In this document: piece after piece, positions 1 through 5,753 of the stretch
How positions within the stretch are numbered: the stretch's first letter is position 1
Layout: every line of letters starts with the position of its first letter
Origin: Psychrilyobacter sp.
GTDB lineage: Bacteria; Fusobacteriota; Fusobacteriia; Fusobacteriales; Fusobacteriaceae
Length of the DNA: 5,832 nucleotides
Assembly: GCA_030621995.1 (NCBI GenBank)
Contig: JAUXGP010000117.1
Coordinates: 1 to 5,832 of the forward strand
Reading direction: 5' to 3'
The notes under the pieces: generated by a model
What the model was told of the DNA's origin: nothing
The model's input: the letters and a program-made list of their open reading frames with translations, nothing else
Database searches by the model: none
Position numbers and translations under genes: made by a program

Positions 1-155
1 GATCAGGGGACTACTTTTGTTATTAAACTCCCGGCATATAGGGAGATCTAACTCCTCCTTCTTATGGAGATTTCATGAATATCAAAATTAATTCTAACTT
101 TAGAATAAATTTTAAATATGAATTTCGTATCAGAGAAACCGAAGCTAAAACCATC

Positions 156-241
156 TTGTCTCAGTAAGCAGGTCACGATCGTTGTTGTAGAAACATTACA
201 GTGGAAGTATAACGACTATAAACTTCACTTAAAAAACATAA
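156..241 (+). repeat. Diverged ~86-nt repeat, copy A
   Basis: This segment aligns with 622-707. From the shared TCACGATCGT (172-181) onward, the following 59 nt align without gaps at 48 of 59 identical positions, including the 16-nt run AACGACTATAAACTTC. Upstream, TTGTCT and AGTAAG are also shared, with small indels between them. Both copies keep the 8-bp palindrome ACGATCGT, a GTAG...(C/T)TAC mini-stem and a GAAG...CTTC pairing. Copy A can be read through as part of a 62-codon frame, but that frame has no ribosome binding site. The strand given is arbitrary. The function and the element family are unknown. Confidence 0.7.
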
Positions 242-371
242 AGCTAAGCTTTGTCCGCCTTTCTCTTCAGCTTTTAATTTTGAAGGCGATGCTGCTTTCA
301 CAATGATTATCCTACTAAGAACGATATACAAATTAAGTCCCGCAACGTAGTGAGGACTGTAGCCCGAAAGC

Positions 372-402
372 TCGTTGTTATTCTATCACTACTCAGAAGC
401 TA
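372..402 (+). repeat. Possible third, strongly decayed repeat copy
   Basis: The stretch starting TCGTTGTT and continuing through CACTACT...GAAGCT resembles the middle of the other two copies. It shares TCGTTGTT with copy A, and CACTACT plus GAAGCT with copy B. The match needs a one-base gap, and the bases between these blocks do not match. It is short enough to be coincidence, so it is listed as tentative. Confidence 0.3.
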
Positions 403-616
403 TTTTCAAAATTTGAATTTTCTCTTCGGAGGAATCGCTATAGTTTTCTCTATTATTAGAGAACACGCCAATAAGGAAGGAGTAAGAAGAAGGTTCTAAG
501 GGTTCCGCCCTTAATACGGCCCCTTTCGATTCACGAGTATTTAAATTAGATATAAATAGATCTGATTTAAAATGTGACTTGATACAAGATAAGGGGGAAA
601 GAAAATCAAGAAGATT

Positions 617-622
617 TATAAT
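617..622 (+). promoter_or_regulatory. Isolated consensus -10 box TATAAT before repeat copy B
   Basis: A perfect TATAAT sits directly ahead of repeat copy B. No -35 box lies 16-18 nt upstream, where the sequence is G-rich (GGGGGAAA). The nearest TTGATA, at 579-584, is 32 nt away, which is too far. If it is active, transcription would start near 629, run through copy B and end at the 770-804 hairpin, giving an RNA of roughly 180 nt. In AT-rich DNA a lone -10 match is weak evidence. Confidence 0.25.
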
Positions 623-707
623 TGTCTTTGTGAGTAAGTCACGATCGTCATTGTAGAAACACTACTGCTGAAGCTCAACGACTATAAACTTCGCTTAAAA
701 AGCATAA
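622..707 (+). repeat. Diverged ~86-nt repeat, copy B
   Basis: This is the second copy of the repeat at 156-241. It differs from copy A by 11 substitutions over the 59-nt ungapped core and by a 4-nt deletion just before TCACGATCGT. The deletion shifts the reading frame relative to copy A and puts a TAA immediately ahead of the GTC ACG codons, so this copy has no credible start codon. It contains GCTT/AAGC and GAAG/CTTC self-complementary arms. The next 36 nt form a stronger hairpin (GGTTTCC/GGAAACC), and the hutU terminator lies just beyond. The pattern fits a repeated non-coding or decayed element better than a protein gene. Confidence 0.7.
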
Positions 708-716
708 CTATTACTA

Positions 717-743
717 CTTCGGTTTCCATAGCGAAGGGAAACC
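717..743 (+). other. Two mutually exclusive hairpins (CTTCG/CGAAG or GGTTTCC/GGAAACC)
   Basis: CTTCG (717-721) can pair with CGAAG (732-736). Alternatively GGTTTCC (721-727) can pair with GGAAACC (737-743). The two stems interleave and cannot both form without the connecting loops that a pseudoknot needs. On thermodynamic intuition the 7-bp stem is favoured. The structure lies between repeat copy B and the shared terminator. Its role is unknown. Confidence 0.4.
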
Positions 744-769
744 ATAAAAAAGAAGAGTGAAAGGATCTA

Positions 770-804
770 AAAAGAGGTAGATTCCAGTGGAATCTACCTC
801 TTTT
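770..804. terminator. Bidirectional intrinsic terminator, end of hutU
   Basis: Two 17-nt arms, AAAAGAGGTAGATTCCA (770-786) and TGGAATCTACCTCTTTT (788-804), are perfectly complementary around one central base, so a real loop of 3-5 nt is likely. Read on the minus strand, the hairpin starts 9 nt past the hutU stop codon and ends in five T residues, as expected for rho-independent termination of the hutHU transcript. Read on the plus strand, it is followed by AAATTTTTTT and would also stop transcription coming from the 1-769 region. Confidence 0.88.
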
Positions 805-812
805 AAATTTTT

Positions 813-2837
813 TTAGTTAAACTTCTTAGCTACTAAATTTTTAATCAATTCTTCATTTGGAATATAAGGCAGGGTAATATGATCTGTTCCTGCATTATTT
901 TTATTGTATTCCATAGATGTAGTGATAGAATTCTTGTTTCTAGCCCAAGCACGTCTGGCCACTCCTCCCATTACATCCCACGGCATAGCCTGGTACAAGA
1001 TGTCGTCTACTCTCTTAGACCCGTCTAATACCATTCCAAATCCACCGTTGATAGATTTTCCTATTCCTACTCCTCCACCATTGTGAAGAGCTATAAGACT
1101 CATCCCACGAGCTGCATTTCCGGCAAAACAATGAGTAGCCATGTCTGCCATTATATTGGATCCATCCTTGATATTAGAAGTTTCTCTAAATGGTGAATCT
1201 GTTCCCGATACATCATGATGATCACGTCCAAGCATAATTGGACCTACTTCTCCATTTCTTACCATCTCATTAAATTTCAATGCAATATTGGTTCTACCCA
1301 TGGCATCCTGGTACAGGATCCTGGCTTGAGTTCCTACAACCAATCCATTTTTATCGGCATCTCTCACCCAGATATAGTTGTCTCTGTCCTGGTATCTTCT
1401 GTTTGGATCGATACAACCCATGGCAGCGGCATCGGTTTTTAGGAGATCCTCTTTTTTACCACTCAGGCAGACCCATCTAAATGGACCATACCCATAGTCA
1501 AATAATTCAGGTCCCAATATATCCTCTACATATGATGGATAGATAAATCCACCCTTGTCGTCTCTGCCATTTTTAGAAAGCTCCTTTACACCTGCATCAT
1601 ATACAGATTTTAAGAATGCATTCCCATAGTCAAAGAAATATGTCCCCTGCTCAGATAGTCTTTTGATTACATTGTAGTGGCTTACCAGGGTAGTATTGAC
1701 CAATTCTATAAATTTGTCTTTATCCTCTGCTAACATCCTAGTTCTCTCCTCAAAACTTATCCCCTGCGGACAGTATCCGCCGTCATAGACTGCATGACAA
1801 GAAGTCTGATCCGATAATAGGTCGATCTTTATCTTATTATCTGCAGCATATTCCAATAAGTCCACGATATTTCCATGGAAAGCTATGGCAGCAGGTTTTT
1901 CTGCTTTAAAATAAGCTTCTACCTGATCAAAGGCTTCCTTAGGAGAACGAGCTATACTGGATACCCATCCTTGAGAATGTCTGCTTTCTATCCTAGAATA
2001 GTCTACCTCGGCAATGATCCCTACACCATTGGCTATCTCTACAGCCTTACCCTGGGCTCCTGACATTCCTCCTAACCCAGAAGTTACAAATAATTTACCT
2101 TTTAAATCTCCATCTTGCGGTACTCCTAAAAATAATCTGCCTGCATTTAAGATAGTAGAATAAGTTCCATGAACTATCCCCTGAGGACCAATATACATCC
2201 ATCCCCCGGCTGTCATCTGTCCGTAGTTAGCCACTCCCAATGCTGCAGCTCTGATATAGTTTTCATCGTCGTCAAACATCCCTATCATAAGTGCATTTGT
2301 GATGATAGTTCTAGGAGCAGAAGGGTGTGACCTGAACAATCCCATTGGATGTCCGGACTGGATCACCAGAGTCTGGTCTTGCGTTAACTCCTCCAAATAT
2401 CTTTTGATCAACTGATACTGCATCCAGTTCTGGCATACCTGCCCGGTTTCACCGTAAGTCACCAATTCATAGGGGTACAGACAGATATCAAAGTTTAGGT
2501 TATTATCTATCATCACCTGAAATGCACGTCCTTCCACACATTTCCCCTTATATTCATCTATGGATTTACCGATAATCTCTCCTGCAGGTCTAAATCTATA
2601 CCCATAGATTCTGCCTGTTTCATAGAGCTCCTCCAAAAATTCAACAGCTAATTCATCATGAAATTCCTCCGGTATATATCTGAGAGCATTTTTTAATGCC
2701 AGCTCTACCTCATCCTGAGACAGGGTAAGATCTCTTTTGGGAGCTCTCCTGTATTTAGAATCAAATTTAGGAGTTTCCTTTGGTATATCAGTTAATTTTA
2801 TAGTCATCGCATCTTTTATGTCGTTATTTGTAAACAT
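813..2837 (-). CDS. hutU: Urocanate hydratase (urocanase), long vertebrate-like form
   Basis: This 674-aa cytosolic enzyme (EC 4.2.1.49) catalyses the second step of histidine breakdown, hydrating urocanate to 4-imidazolone-5-propionate with tightly bound NAD+ as electrophile. Family signatures are YGQMTAGGWMYIGPQGIVHG (205-224), the NAD-binding Gly-rich GLGGMSGAQGKA (254-265), SDQTSCH (342-348), FDYGN (402-406), GPFRW (451-455), GRDHHDVSGTDSPFRET (537-553) and LHNGGGVG (584-591). The usual bacterial enzyme is about 555 aa. The extra ~75 N-terminal residues (including ALKNALRYIPEEF and YGYRFRP), QARILY (504-509) and the DHHDVSGTDSPFRET motif mark the long class that includes human UROC1. Residue 447 is Asp where, by my alignment, Pseudomonas HutU has catalytic Cys410; a Cys sits ten residues later (457). 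The start is supported by AGGAGG 12 nt upstream; Met11 has no such site. It is the second gene of a hutH-hutU unit and is followed directly by a terminator. Confidence 0.96.
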   Translation of the reverse strand: MFTNNDIKDAMTIKLTDIPKETPKFDSKYRRAPKRDLTLSQDEVELALKNALRYIPEEFHDELAVEFLEELYETGRIYGYRFRPAGEIIGKSIDEYKGKCVEGRAFQVMIDNNLNFDICLYPYELVTYGETGQVCQNWMQYQLIKRYLEELTQDQTLVIQSGHPMGLFRSHPSAPRTIITNALMIGMFDDDENYIRAAALGVANYGQMTAGGWMYIGPQGIVHGTYSTILNAGRLFLGVPQDGDLKGKLFVTSGLGGMSGAQGKAVEIANGVGIIAEVDYSRIESRHSQGWVSSIARSPKEAFDQVEAYFKAEKPAAIAFHGNIVDLLEYAADNKIKIDLLSDQTSCHAVYDGGYCPQGISFEERTRMLAEDKDKFIELVNTTLVSHYNVIKRLSEQGTYFFDYGNAFLKSVYDAGVKELSKNGRDDKGGFIYPSYVEDILGPELFDYGYGPFRWVCLSGKKEDLLKTDAAAMGCIDPNRRYQDRDNYIWVRDADKNGLVVGTQARILYQDAMGRTNIALKFNEMVRNGEVGPIMLGRDHHDVSGTDSPFRETSNIKDGSNIMADMATHCFAGNAARGMSLIALHNGGGVGIGKSINGGFGMVLDGSKRVDDILYQAMPWDVMGGVARRAWARNKNSITTSMEYNKNNAGTDHITLPYIPNEELIKNLVAKKFN

Positions 2838-2888
2838 AATTTATTTATTCCTCCTTTTTTTATTTTTTAAAACAGTAAAGATTAACTA

Positions 2889-2914
2889 CTCCTCTCTTTA
2901 ATTAAAGAGAGGAG
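2889..2914. other. 26-nt perfect palindrome between hutH and hutU
   Basis: CTCCTCTCTTT (2889-2899) and AAAGAGAGGAG (2904-2914) form an 11-bp stem with an AATT loop in the 92-nt hutH-hutU spacer. On the transcribed (minus) strand no U-run follows, so it is unlikely to be an intrinsic terminator. The hutU ribosome binding site lies about 35 nt further on. It could be an RNA processing or stability hairpin that sets the hutH:hutU ratio, or a DNA-binding site. A second pyrimidine tract (minus strand, about 2918-2929) could compete for the same purine-rich arm. Confidence 0.6.
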
Positions 2915-2929
2915 AAAAGAAGAGGAGAG

Positions 2930-4462
2930 TTATAGCAATTCTCCTACTACCTCTTCTACTCTGTCTATCATATCTTTACTCGAGATCAATTCATAACACT
3001 TATTGATATACTTATACATCACCACATCTTCATTGATAAATTTTACATCTTCTCTAATAAAATTATAAGCAATTTCAGTTCCCTTTCCTAAGAAGTTTTC
3101 CTCCCTCAGATCGATGGCCTGACAAGCTCCCAAGATCTCCATGGCTATTACATTTCTTGCATTTTTCATGATCTCTCTGGCCTTTCTTCCTGCAATTGTT
3201 CCCATAGATACATGATCCTCTTGGTTTGCAGAAGATGGGATGGAGTCTACCGAGGCAGGGTGAGCCAACACTTTATTTTCTGATACCACCGAGGCAGCAC
3301 TATATTGTACAATCATAAATCCAGAATGCACTCCTCCAAATTTAGTCAAAAATGCCGGCAGTCCATTACTTAAAGCAGGATTTACCAGTCTTTCTAGTCT
3401 TCTTTCGGAAACATTGGCTAATTCTGCCAGCGCTATTCCCATATAATCTAATGGCAATGCCATAGGCTGCCCATGAAAGTTTCCTGCAGAAATGGATTCC
3501 TCTGTTTCAGGGAAGATCAATGGGTTGTCTGTCACAGCATTTACTTCTATCTCTATTTTTTCCTTTATAAATCTGAGGGCATCCTTACTTGCACCATGAA
3601 TTTGAGGCATACACCTGAGTGCATATGCATCCTGTACTCTTTTTTCCCCCTGTATGGTAATCATCTTACTTCCATCTATCAGGTTTAAAAGGTTTTTAGC
3701 TGTATCTATCTGACCGCTATGACCTCTGATCTCATGTACTCTAGGATCCAATGCACATTTAATTCCTGTAAGAGCCTCCATACTGAGTGCTCCTGCAATA
3801 TCAGCTATCTTAGATAAATTTAACGCGTCATAGATAGTCAAAACTCCTACAGCTGTCATAGCCTGAGTCCCGTTTATCAGTGCTAACCCCTCTTTAGAAG
3901 TCAGGTATGGCAGTTGTTCTATTCCTGCCAGCTCAAGAGCTTTATTACTGTCCATCCTTTCACCCTTATAAAAAGCTTCTCCTAATCCAAGCATTGTTAG
4001 TACCATATGAGCCAGTGGTGCCAAATCTCCCGATGCTCCCAGTGATCCCTTTTCAGGTACTACCGGATGAACCTCTTTATTTAACAGTTCTATTAATTTT
4101 TCCACAGTCAACAATCTGATTCCAGAGTGTCCCTTTGTCAATGAGTTTACACGAAGTACCATCATAGCTCTTACAATCTCTTCAGAAAATGGTTCCCCCA
4201 CTCCACAAGCATGACTGATAATAAGGTTTCTCTGCAGGTCATTGGTCTCTTCCTTTGAGATAACTACATCGGAAAATTTACCAAACCCGGTTGTGATACC
4301 GTAAGATACTTTCCCTTCAGCAACAAATTTATCCACCACAGCCCGGGCTGTATTTATTCCCTCTTTTGCATTCTCACCTAATTTTACCTTAAAGTTAAAT
4401 CTGGCTACATTTACTATATCCTCTATGGATAATTTTTGATTATCAATTAGTATCTTTGACAT
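2930..4462 (-). CDS. hutH: Histidine ammonia-lyase (histidase)
   Basis: This 510-aa cytosolic enzyme (EC 4.3.1.3), normally a homotetramer, removes ammonia from L-histidine to give trans-urocanate, the first step of the hut pathway. The Ala143-Ser144-Gly145 triad in GSLGASGDLAPLAHM (139-153) would cyclise to the MIO electrophile. Other active-site residues of the family are present: Tyr54 in SYGITTGFG, His84 in ISHACGVGEP, Asn196 in INGTQA, Tyr280 and Arg283 in QDAYALRCMPQ, Phe329 in GNFHGQP, and Glu415 in SANQEDHVSMG. TDNPL (311-315) is also typical. The length matches bacterial histidases (~505-510 aa), and the frame shows no damage. The ATG is set by AGGAGG five bases upstream. It is the promoter-proximal gene, with hutU 92 nt downstream and hutG diverging from the other side. 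HutH belongs to the same superfamily as phenylalanine ammonia-lyases and tyrosine aminomutases, but the context and His84 favour histidase. Confidence 0.97.
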   Translation of the reverse strand: MSKILIDNQKLSIEDIVNVARFNFKVKLGENAKEGINTARAVVDKFVAEGKVSYGITTGFGKFSDVVISKEETNDLQRNLIISHACGVGEPFSEEIVRAMMVLRVNSLTKGHSGIRLLTVEKLIELLNKEVHPVVPEKGSLGASGDLAPLAHMVLTMLGLGEAFYKGERMDSNKALELAGIEQLPYLTSKEGLALINGTQAMTAVGVLTIYDALNLSKIADIAGALSMEALTGIKCALDPRVHEIRGHSGQIDTAKNLLNLIDGSKMITIQGEKRVQDAYALRCMPQIHGASKDALRFIKEKIEIEVNAVTDNPLIFPETEESISAGNFHGQPMALPLDYMGIALAELANVSERRLERLVNPALSNGLPAFLTKFGGVHSGFMIVQYSAASVVSENKVLAHPASVDSIPSSANQEDHVSMGTIAGRKAREIMKNARNVIAMEILGACQAIDLREENFLGKGTEIAYNFIREDVKFINEDVVMYKYINKCYELISSKDMIDRVEEVVGELL

Positions 4463-4493
4463 TTTTCCCTCCTCATATTTCTTTACTACTCCT

Positions 4494-4522
4494 TTATTAC
4501 TCTATTTAGATGTGAAAGTCAA
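4494..4522 (-). promoter_or_regulatory. Candidate sigma-70-type promoter for hutHU
   Basis: Read on the minus strand, TTGACT (4522-4517, five of six bases of TTGACA) is followed after exactly 17 nt by TAATAA (4499-4494), a weak -10 match. Transcription would start near 4487 and leave a leader of about 25 nt containing the hutH AGGAGG. The palindrome TAGTACTA lies immediately upstream of the -35 box. The poor -10 box suggests an activator or a different exact start. Confidence 0.45.
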
Positions 4523-4576
4523 CCGAATAGTACTAAAGTAATACGATTTCCTGCTAATAAAGTATAAAAATGTCAC

Positions 4577-4592
4577 TAAAAATTGATTTTTA
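4577..4592. promoter_or_regulatory. 16-nt inverted repeat overlapping the candidate hutG -35 box
   Basis: TAAAAAT (4577-4583) and ATTTTTA (4586-4592) are perfect inverted copies around TG. The site covers the proposed hutG -35 element and lies upstream of the hutH promoter, a sensible place for a regulator to act on both transcripts. AT-rich sequence makes such repeats common, so this is a candidate only. Confidence 0.35.
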
Positions 4593-4611
4593 ATGAAAAA
4601 TGGAGTAAACT
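4583..4611 (+). promoter_or_regulatory. Candidate sigma-70-type promoter for hutG
   Basis: TTGATT (4583-4588) and TAAACT (4606-4611) are separated by 17 nt, each matching four of six consensus bases. Transcription would begin near 4618 and give a leader of about 80 nt before the hutG ATG. A second possible -35, TTGATA at 4613-4618, has no good -10 at the right distance. Confidence 0.4.
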
Positions 4612-4642
4612 TTTGATAGAAAAACAGTTTAAATTTACGAAG

Positions 4643-4662
4643 GGGTAATTCATGAATTATCC
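4643..4662. promoter_or_regulatory. 20-nt near-perfect palindrome in the hutG leader
   Basis: The core TAATTCATGAATTA (4646-4659) is a perfect 14-nt palindrome. It extends to GG...CC at 4643-4644/4661-4662 with one mismatched pair between. It lies about 25-45 nt downstream of the proposed hutG start site, so a bound repressor could block transcription. It also encloses the ATG of the mini-ORF at 4652. Confidence 0.4.
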
Positions 4663-4678
4663 ATACAGTTTGCCGTAG
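4652..4678 (+). CDS. Possible 8-codon leader mini-ORF upstream of hutG
   Basis: ATG at 4652 opens a frame encoding MNYPYSLP and ends at TAG (4676-4678), five bases before the hutG ribosome binding site. AAGGGG (4640-4645), six bases upstream of the ATG, could serve as a ribosome binding site. It contains no histidine codon, so a classical histidine attenuator is not indicated. It may be a translation-coupling leader or pure chance, since the ATG lies inside the palindrome. Confidence 0.2.
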   Translation: MNYPYSLP

Positions 4679-4696
4679 GCATTAGGAGGAAAAAAA

Positions 4697-5743
4697 ATGG
4701 AATTTTTAAAGAAATATAAATATATAAATAAAGAATTTTTTAGAAATTACCGAAGGGTAAAAAAGAATGTATGGAAAGGCAGAATCGATGGAGAGGATCC
4801 TGATTCCCTCAGATGGCATCAGACTATTGAAGTAATCGACCTAGAAAACAACTTAAAAGATATCAAATTTGAAAATGCAATCTGTTTTATTGGATTTTCC
4901 AGTGATGAAGGGGTAGAAAGAAATAAGGGAAATGTAGGAGCTGCAGAGGGTCCCAATGCCATACGTCGTGAGATGTGTAACTTCCCTAAAACCAGAGAGG
5001 ATGTAACACTCTACGATGCTGGGAATATATTTTGTATAGATGAAGACCTCAAAGGTGCTCAAAAAGCCCTCTCTACAGCAGTATCTAAGATCATAGCCTT
5101 GGGGATGTTTCCAATAGTTTTAGGAGGGGGGCATGAGGTGGCTTTCGGTACCTATAACGGGATCTTAGATGTGGTATCCAGATATCAAAAGAAACCAAAA
5201 ATCGGGATAATAAACTTTGATGCACATTTTGACATGAGACCATACGAAGAACAAACCAGTTCCGGTACCATGTTTGTAGAGATAGCTAACCAGTGTAAGG
5301 AAAGAGAATTAGATTTCTCCTACTTTGTATTGGGGATTCAAAAATACGGAAATACAAGATCCCTCTTTAAGACCGCTGATAAATTGGGAGTTAAATATAT
5401 TTTGGCTCGGGATATCAACGACTATAAGGAATTAGAGGTGAAAAATAAGTTAAACATGTTTATAGAGGAAAATGATCATATATATGTAAGTGTATGTACG
5501 GATGTATTTTCATCTGCATATGCTCCCGGGGTAAGTGCACCTCAGCCCTTTGGGATCCATCCAAAATCCGGGAGGGAACTCATAAGACATATTGCAGGTA
5601 CTGGAAAAACAGTTAGTTTTGATATAGCCGAGGTATCTCCCAGATATGATTCTGGAAATATCACCTCTAAACTGGCAGCTATTTTAATCTTTGAGATGAC
5701 GGATAATTTAGGAAGATTTTCATTGAAAACGGAAGAAAAATAA
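4697..5743 (+). CDS. hutG: Formimidoylglutamase (N-formimidoyl-L-glutamate formiminohydrolase)
   Basis: This 348-aa cytosolic, Mn-dependent enzyme of the arginase/ureohydrolase superfamily (EC 3.5.3.8) hydrolyses formimidoylglutamate to L-glutamate and formamide, the last step of the formamide-producing hut branch. The N-terminal VWKGRIDGE...LRWHQ (25-41) and GFSSDEGVERNKGNVGAAEG (66-85) are typical of HutG rather than arginase or agmatinase. Metal-binding motifs are GGGHE (143-147, His146) and NFDAHFD (173-179: Asp175, His177, Asp179). The third, SVCTDVFSSAYAPGVSAPQP (265-284), keeps Asp269 but has Cys267 where arginase has the bridging Asp. Glu312 in FDIAEVSP (308-315) matches the substrate-binding Glu. 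The length is slightly above the usual ~310-330 aa through the N-terminus. AGGAGG lies seven bases before the ATG. It diverges from hutHU and is followed closely by a terminator, so it is probably monocistronic. Confidence 0.94.
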   Translation: MEFLKKYKYINKEFFRNYRRVKKNVWKGRIDGEDPDSLRWHQTIEVIDLENNLKDIKFENAICFIGFSSDEGVERNKGNVGAAEGPNAIRREMCNFPKTREDVTLYDAGNIFCIDEDLKGAQKALSTAVSKIIALGMFPIVLGGGHEVAFGTYNGILDVVSRYQKKPKIGIINFDAHFDMRPYEEQTSSGTMFVEIANQCKERELDFSYFVLGIQKYGNTRSLFKTADKLGVKYILARDINDYKELEVKNKLNMFIEENDHIYVSVCTDVFSSAYAPGVSAPQPFGIHPKSGRELIRHIAGTGKTVSFDIAEVSPRYDSGNITSKLAAILIFEMTDNLGRFSLKTEEK

Positions 5744-5753
5744 TCTAAATACC

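Larger units (their letters stand above)
1..769. other. Non-coding region with diverged repeats and small hairpins
   Basis: No convincing protein gene is seen on either strand in this 769-nt stretch. It holds two copies of a diverged ~86-nt repeat, a possible third, and several short inverted repeats: CTCCC/GGGAG at 28-45, CGCCTT/AAGGCG at 256-288, TTCTCT/AGAGAA at 446-463, TAAGGG/CCCTTA at 497-513 and GGTTTCC/GGAAACC at 721-743. The longest plus-strand open frame (118-306, 62 codons) has no ribosome binding site and no recognisable domain. The stretch could be a decayed mobile or repetitive element, or a region of small structured RNAs. Nothing in it identifies a known family. Confidence 0.55.
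4463..4696. promoter_or_regulatory. Divergent hutH / hutG regulatory region
   Basis: This 234-nt AT-rich gap separates the divergent start codons. It contains candidate promoters for both directions and three palindromic sites: TAGTACTA (4528-4535), TAAAAAT-TG-ATTTTTA (4577-4592) and TAATTCATGAATTA (4646-4659). No hut regulator gene lies in the window, and none of these sites matches an operator I can name. The hutG side has a leader of about 80 nt holding an 8-codon mini-ORF and a weak TGCC/GGCA stem (4671-4681). The hutH side has a short leader of about 25 nt. Confidence 0.6.

Noticed and set aside
28..45. CTCCC/GGGAG hairpin as the terminator of an upstream gene
   Set aside because: No T-run follows on either strand, and no coding frame ends just before it. 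The stem is only 5 bp.
118..306. 62-codon plus-strand open frame across repeat copy A
   Set aside because: There is no ribosome binding site before the ATG and no recognisable domain. The homologous copy B is frameshifted and lacks a start. It is best explained as the repeat being open by chance.
333..347. TTAAGTCCCGCAACG is identical to a universally conserved stretch of 16S rRNA
   Set aside because: The flanking bases do not continue the 16S sequence on either side. A single 15-nt match is not strong enough to call an rRNA fragment; a covariance or BLASTN search would settle it.
515..540. tRNA T-arm-like TTTCGATTC
   Set aside because: The flanking bases do not pair to form a T-stem, and no acceptor or anticodon arm can be placed around it.
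156..707. Template/variable repeat pair of a diversity-generating retroelement
   Set aside because: The differences between the copies are mostly T/C and mixed changes, not confined to adenine positions of one copy. No reverse transcriptase is present.
156..707. CRISPR array
   Set aside because: There are only two or three diverged, widely and unevenly spaced copies of a long unit. There are no short identical repeats with regular spacers and no cas genes.
904..2063. Plus-strand open frames of 60-75 codons inside hutU, and similar ones inside hutH
   Set aside because: They lie antisense to strongly recognisable hutU and hutH, lack ribosome binding sites and show no protein features of their own.
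4853..5062. 69-codon minus-strand open frame inside hutG
   Set aside because: It is the antisense shadow of the well-supported hutG reading frame and has no family signature.
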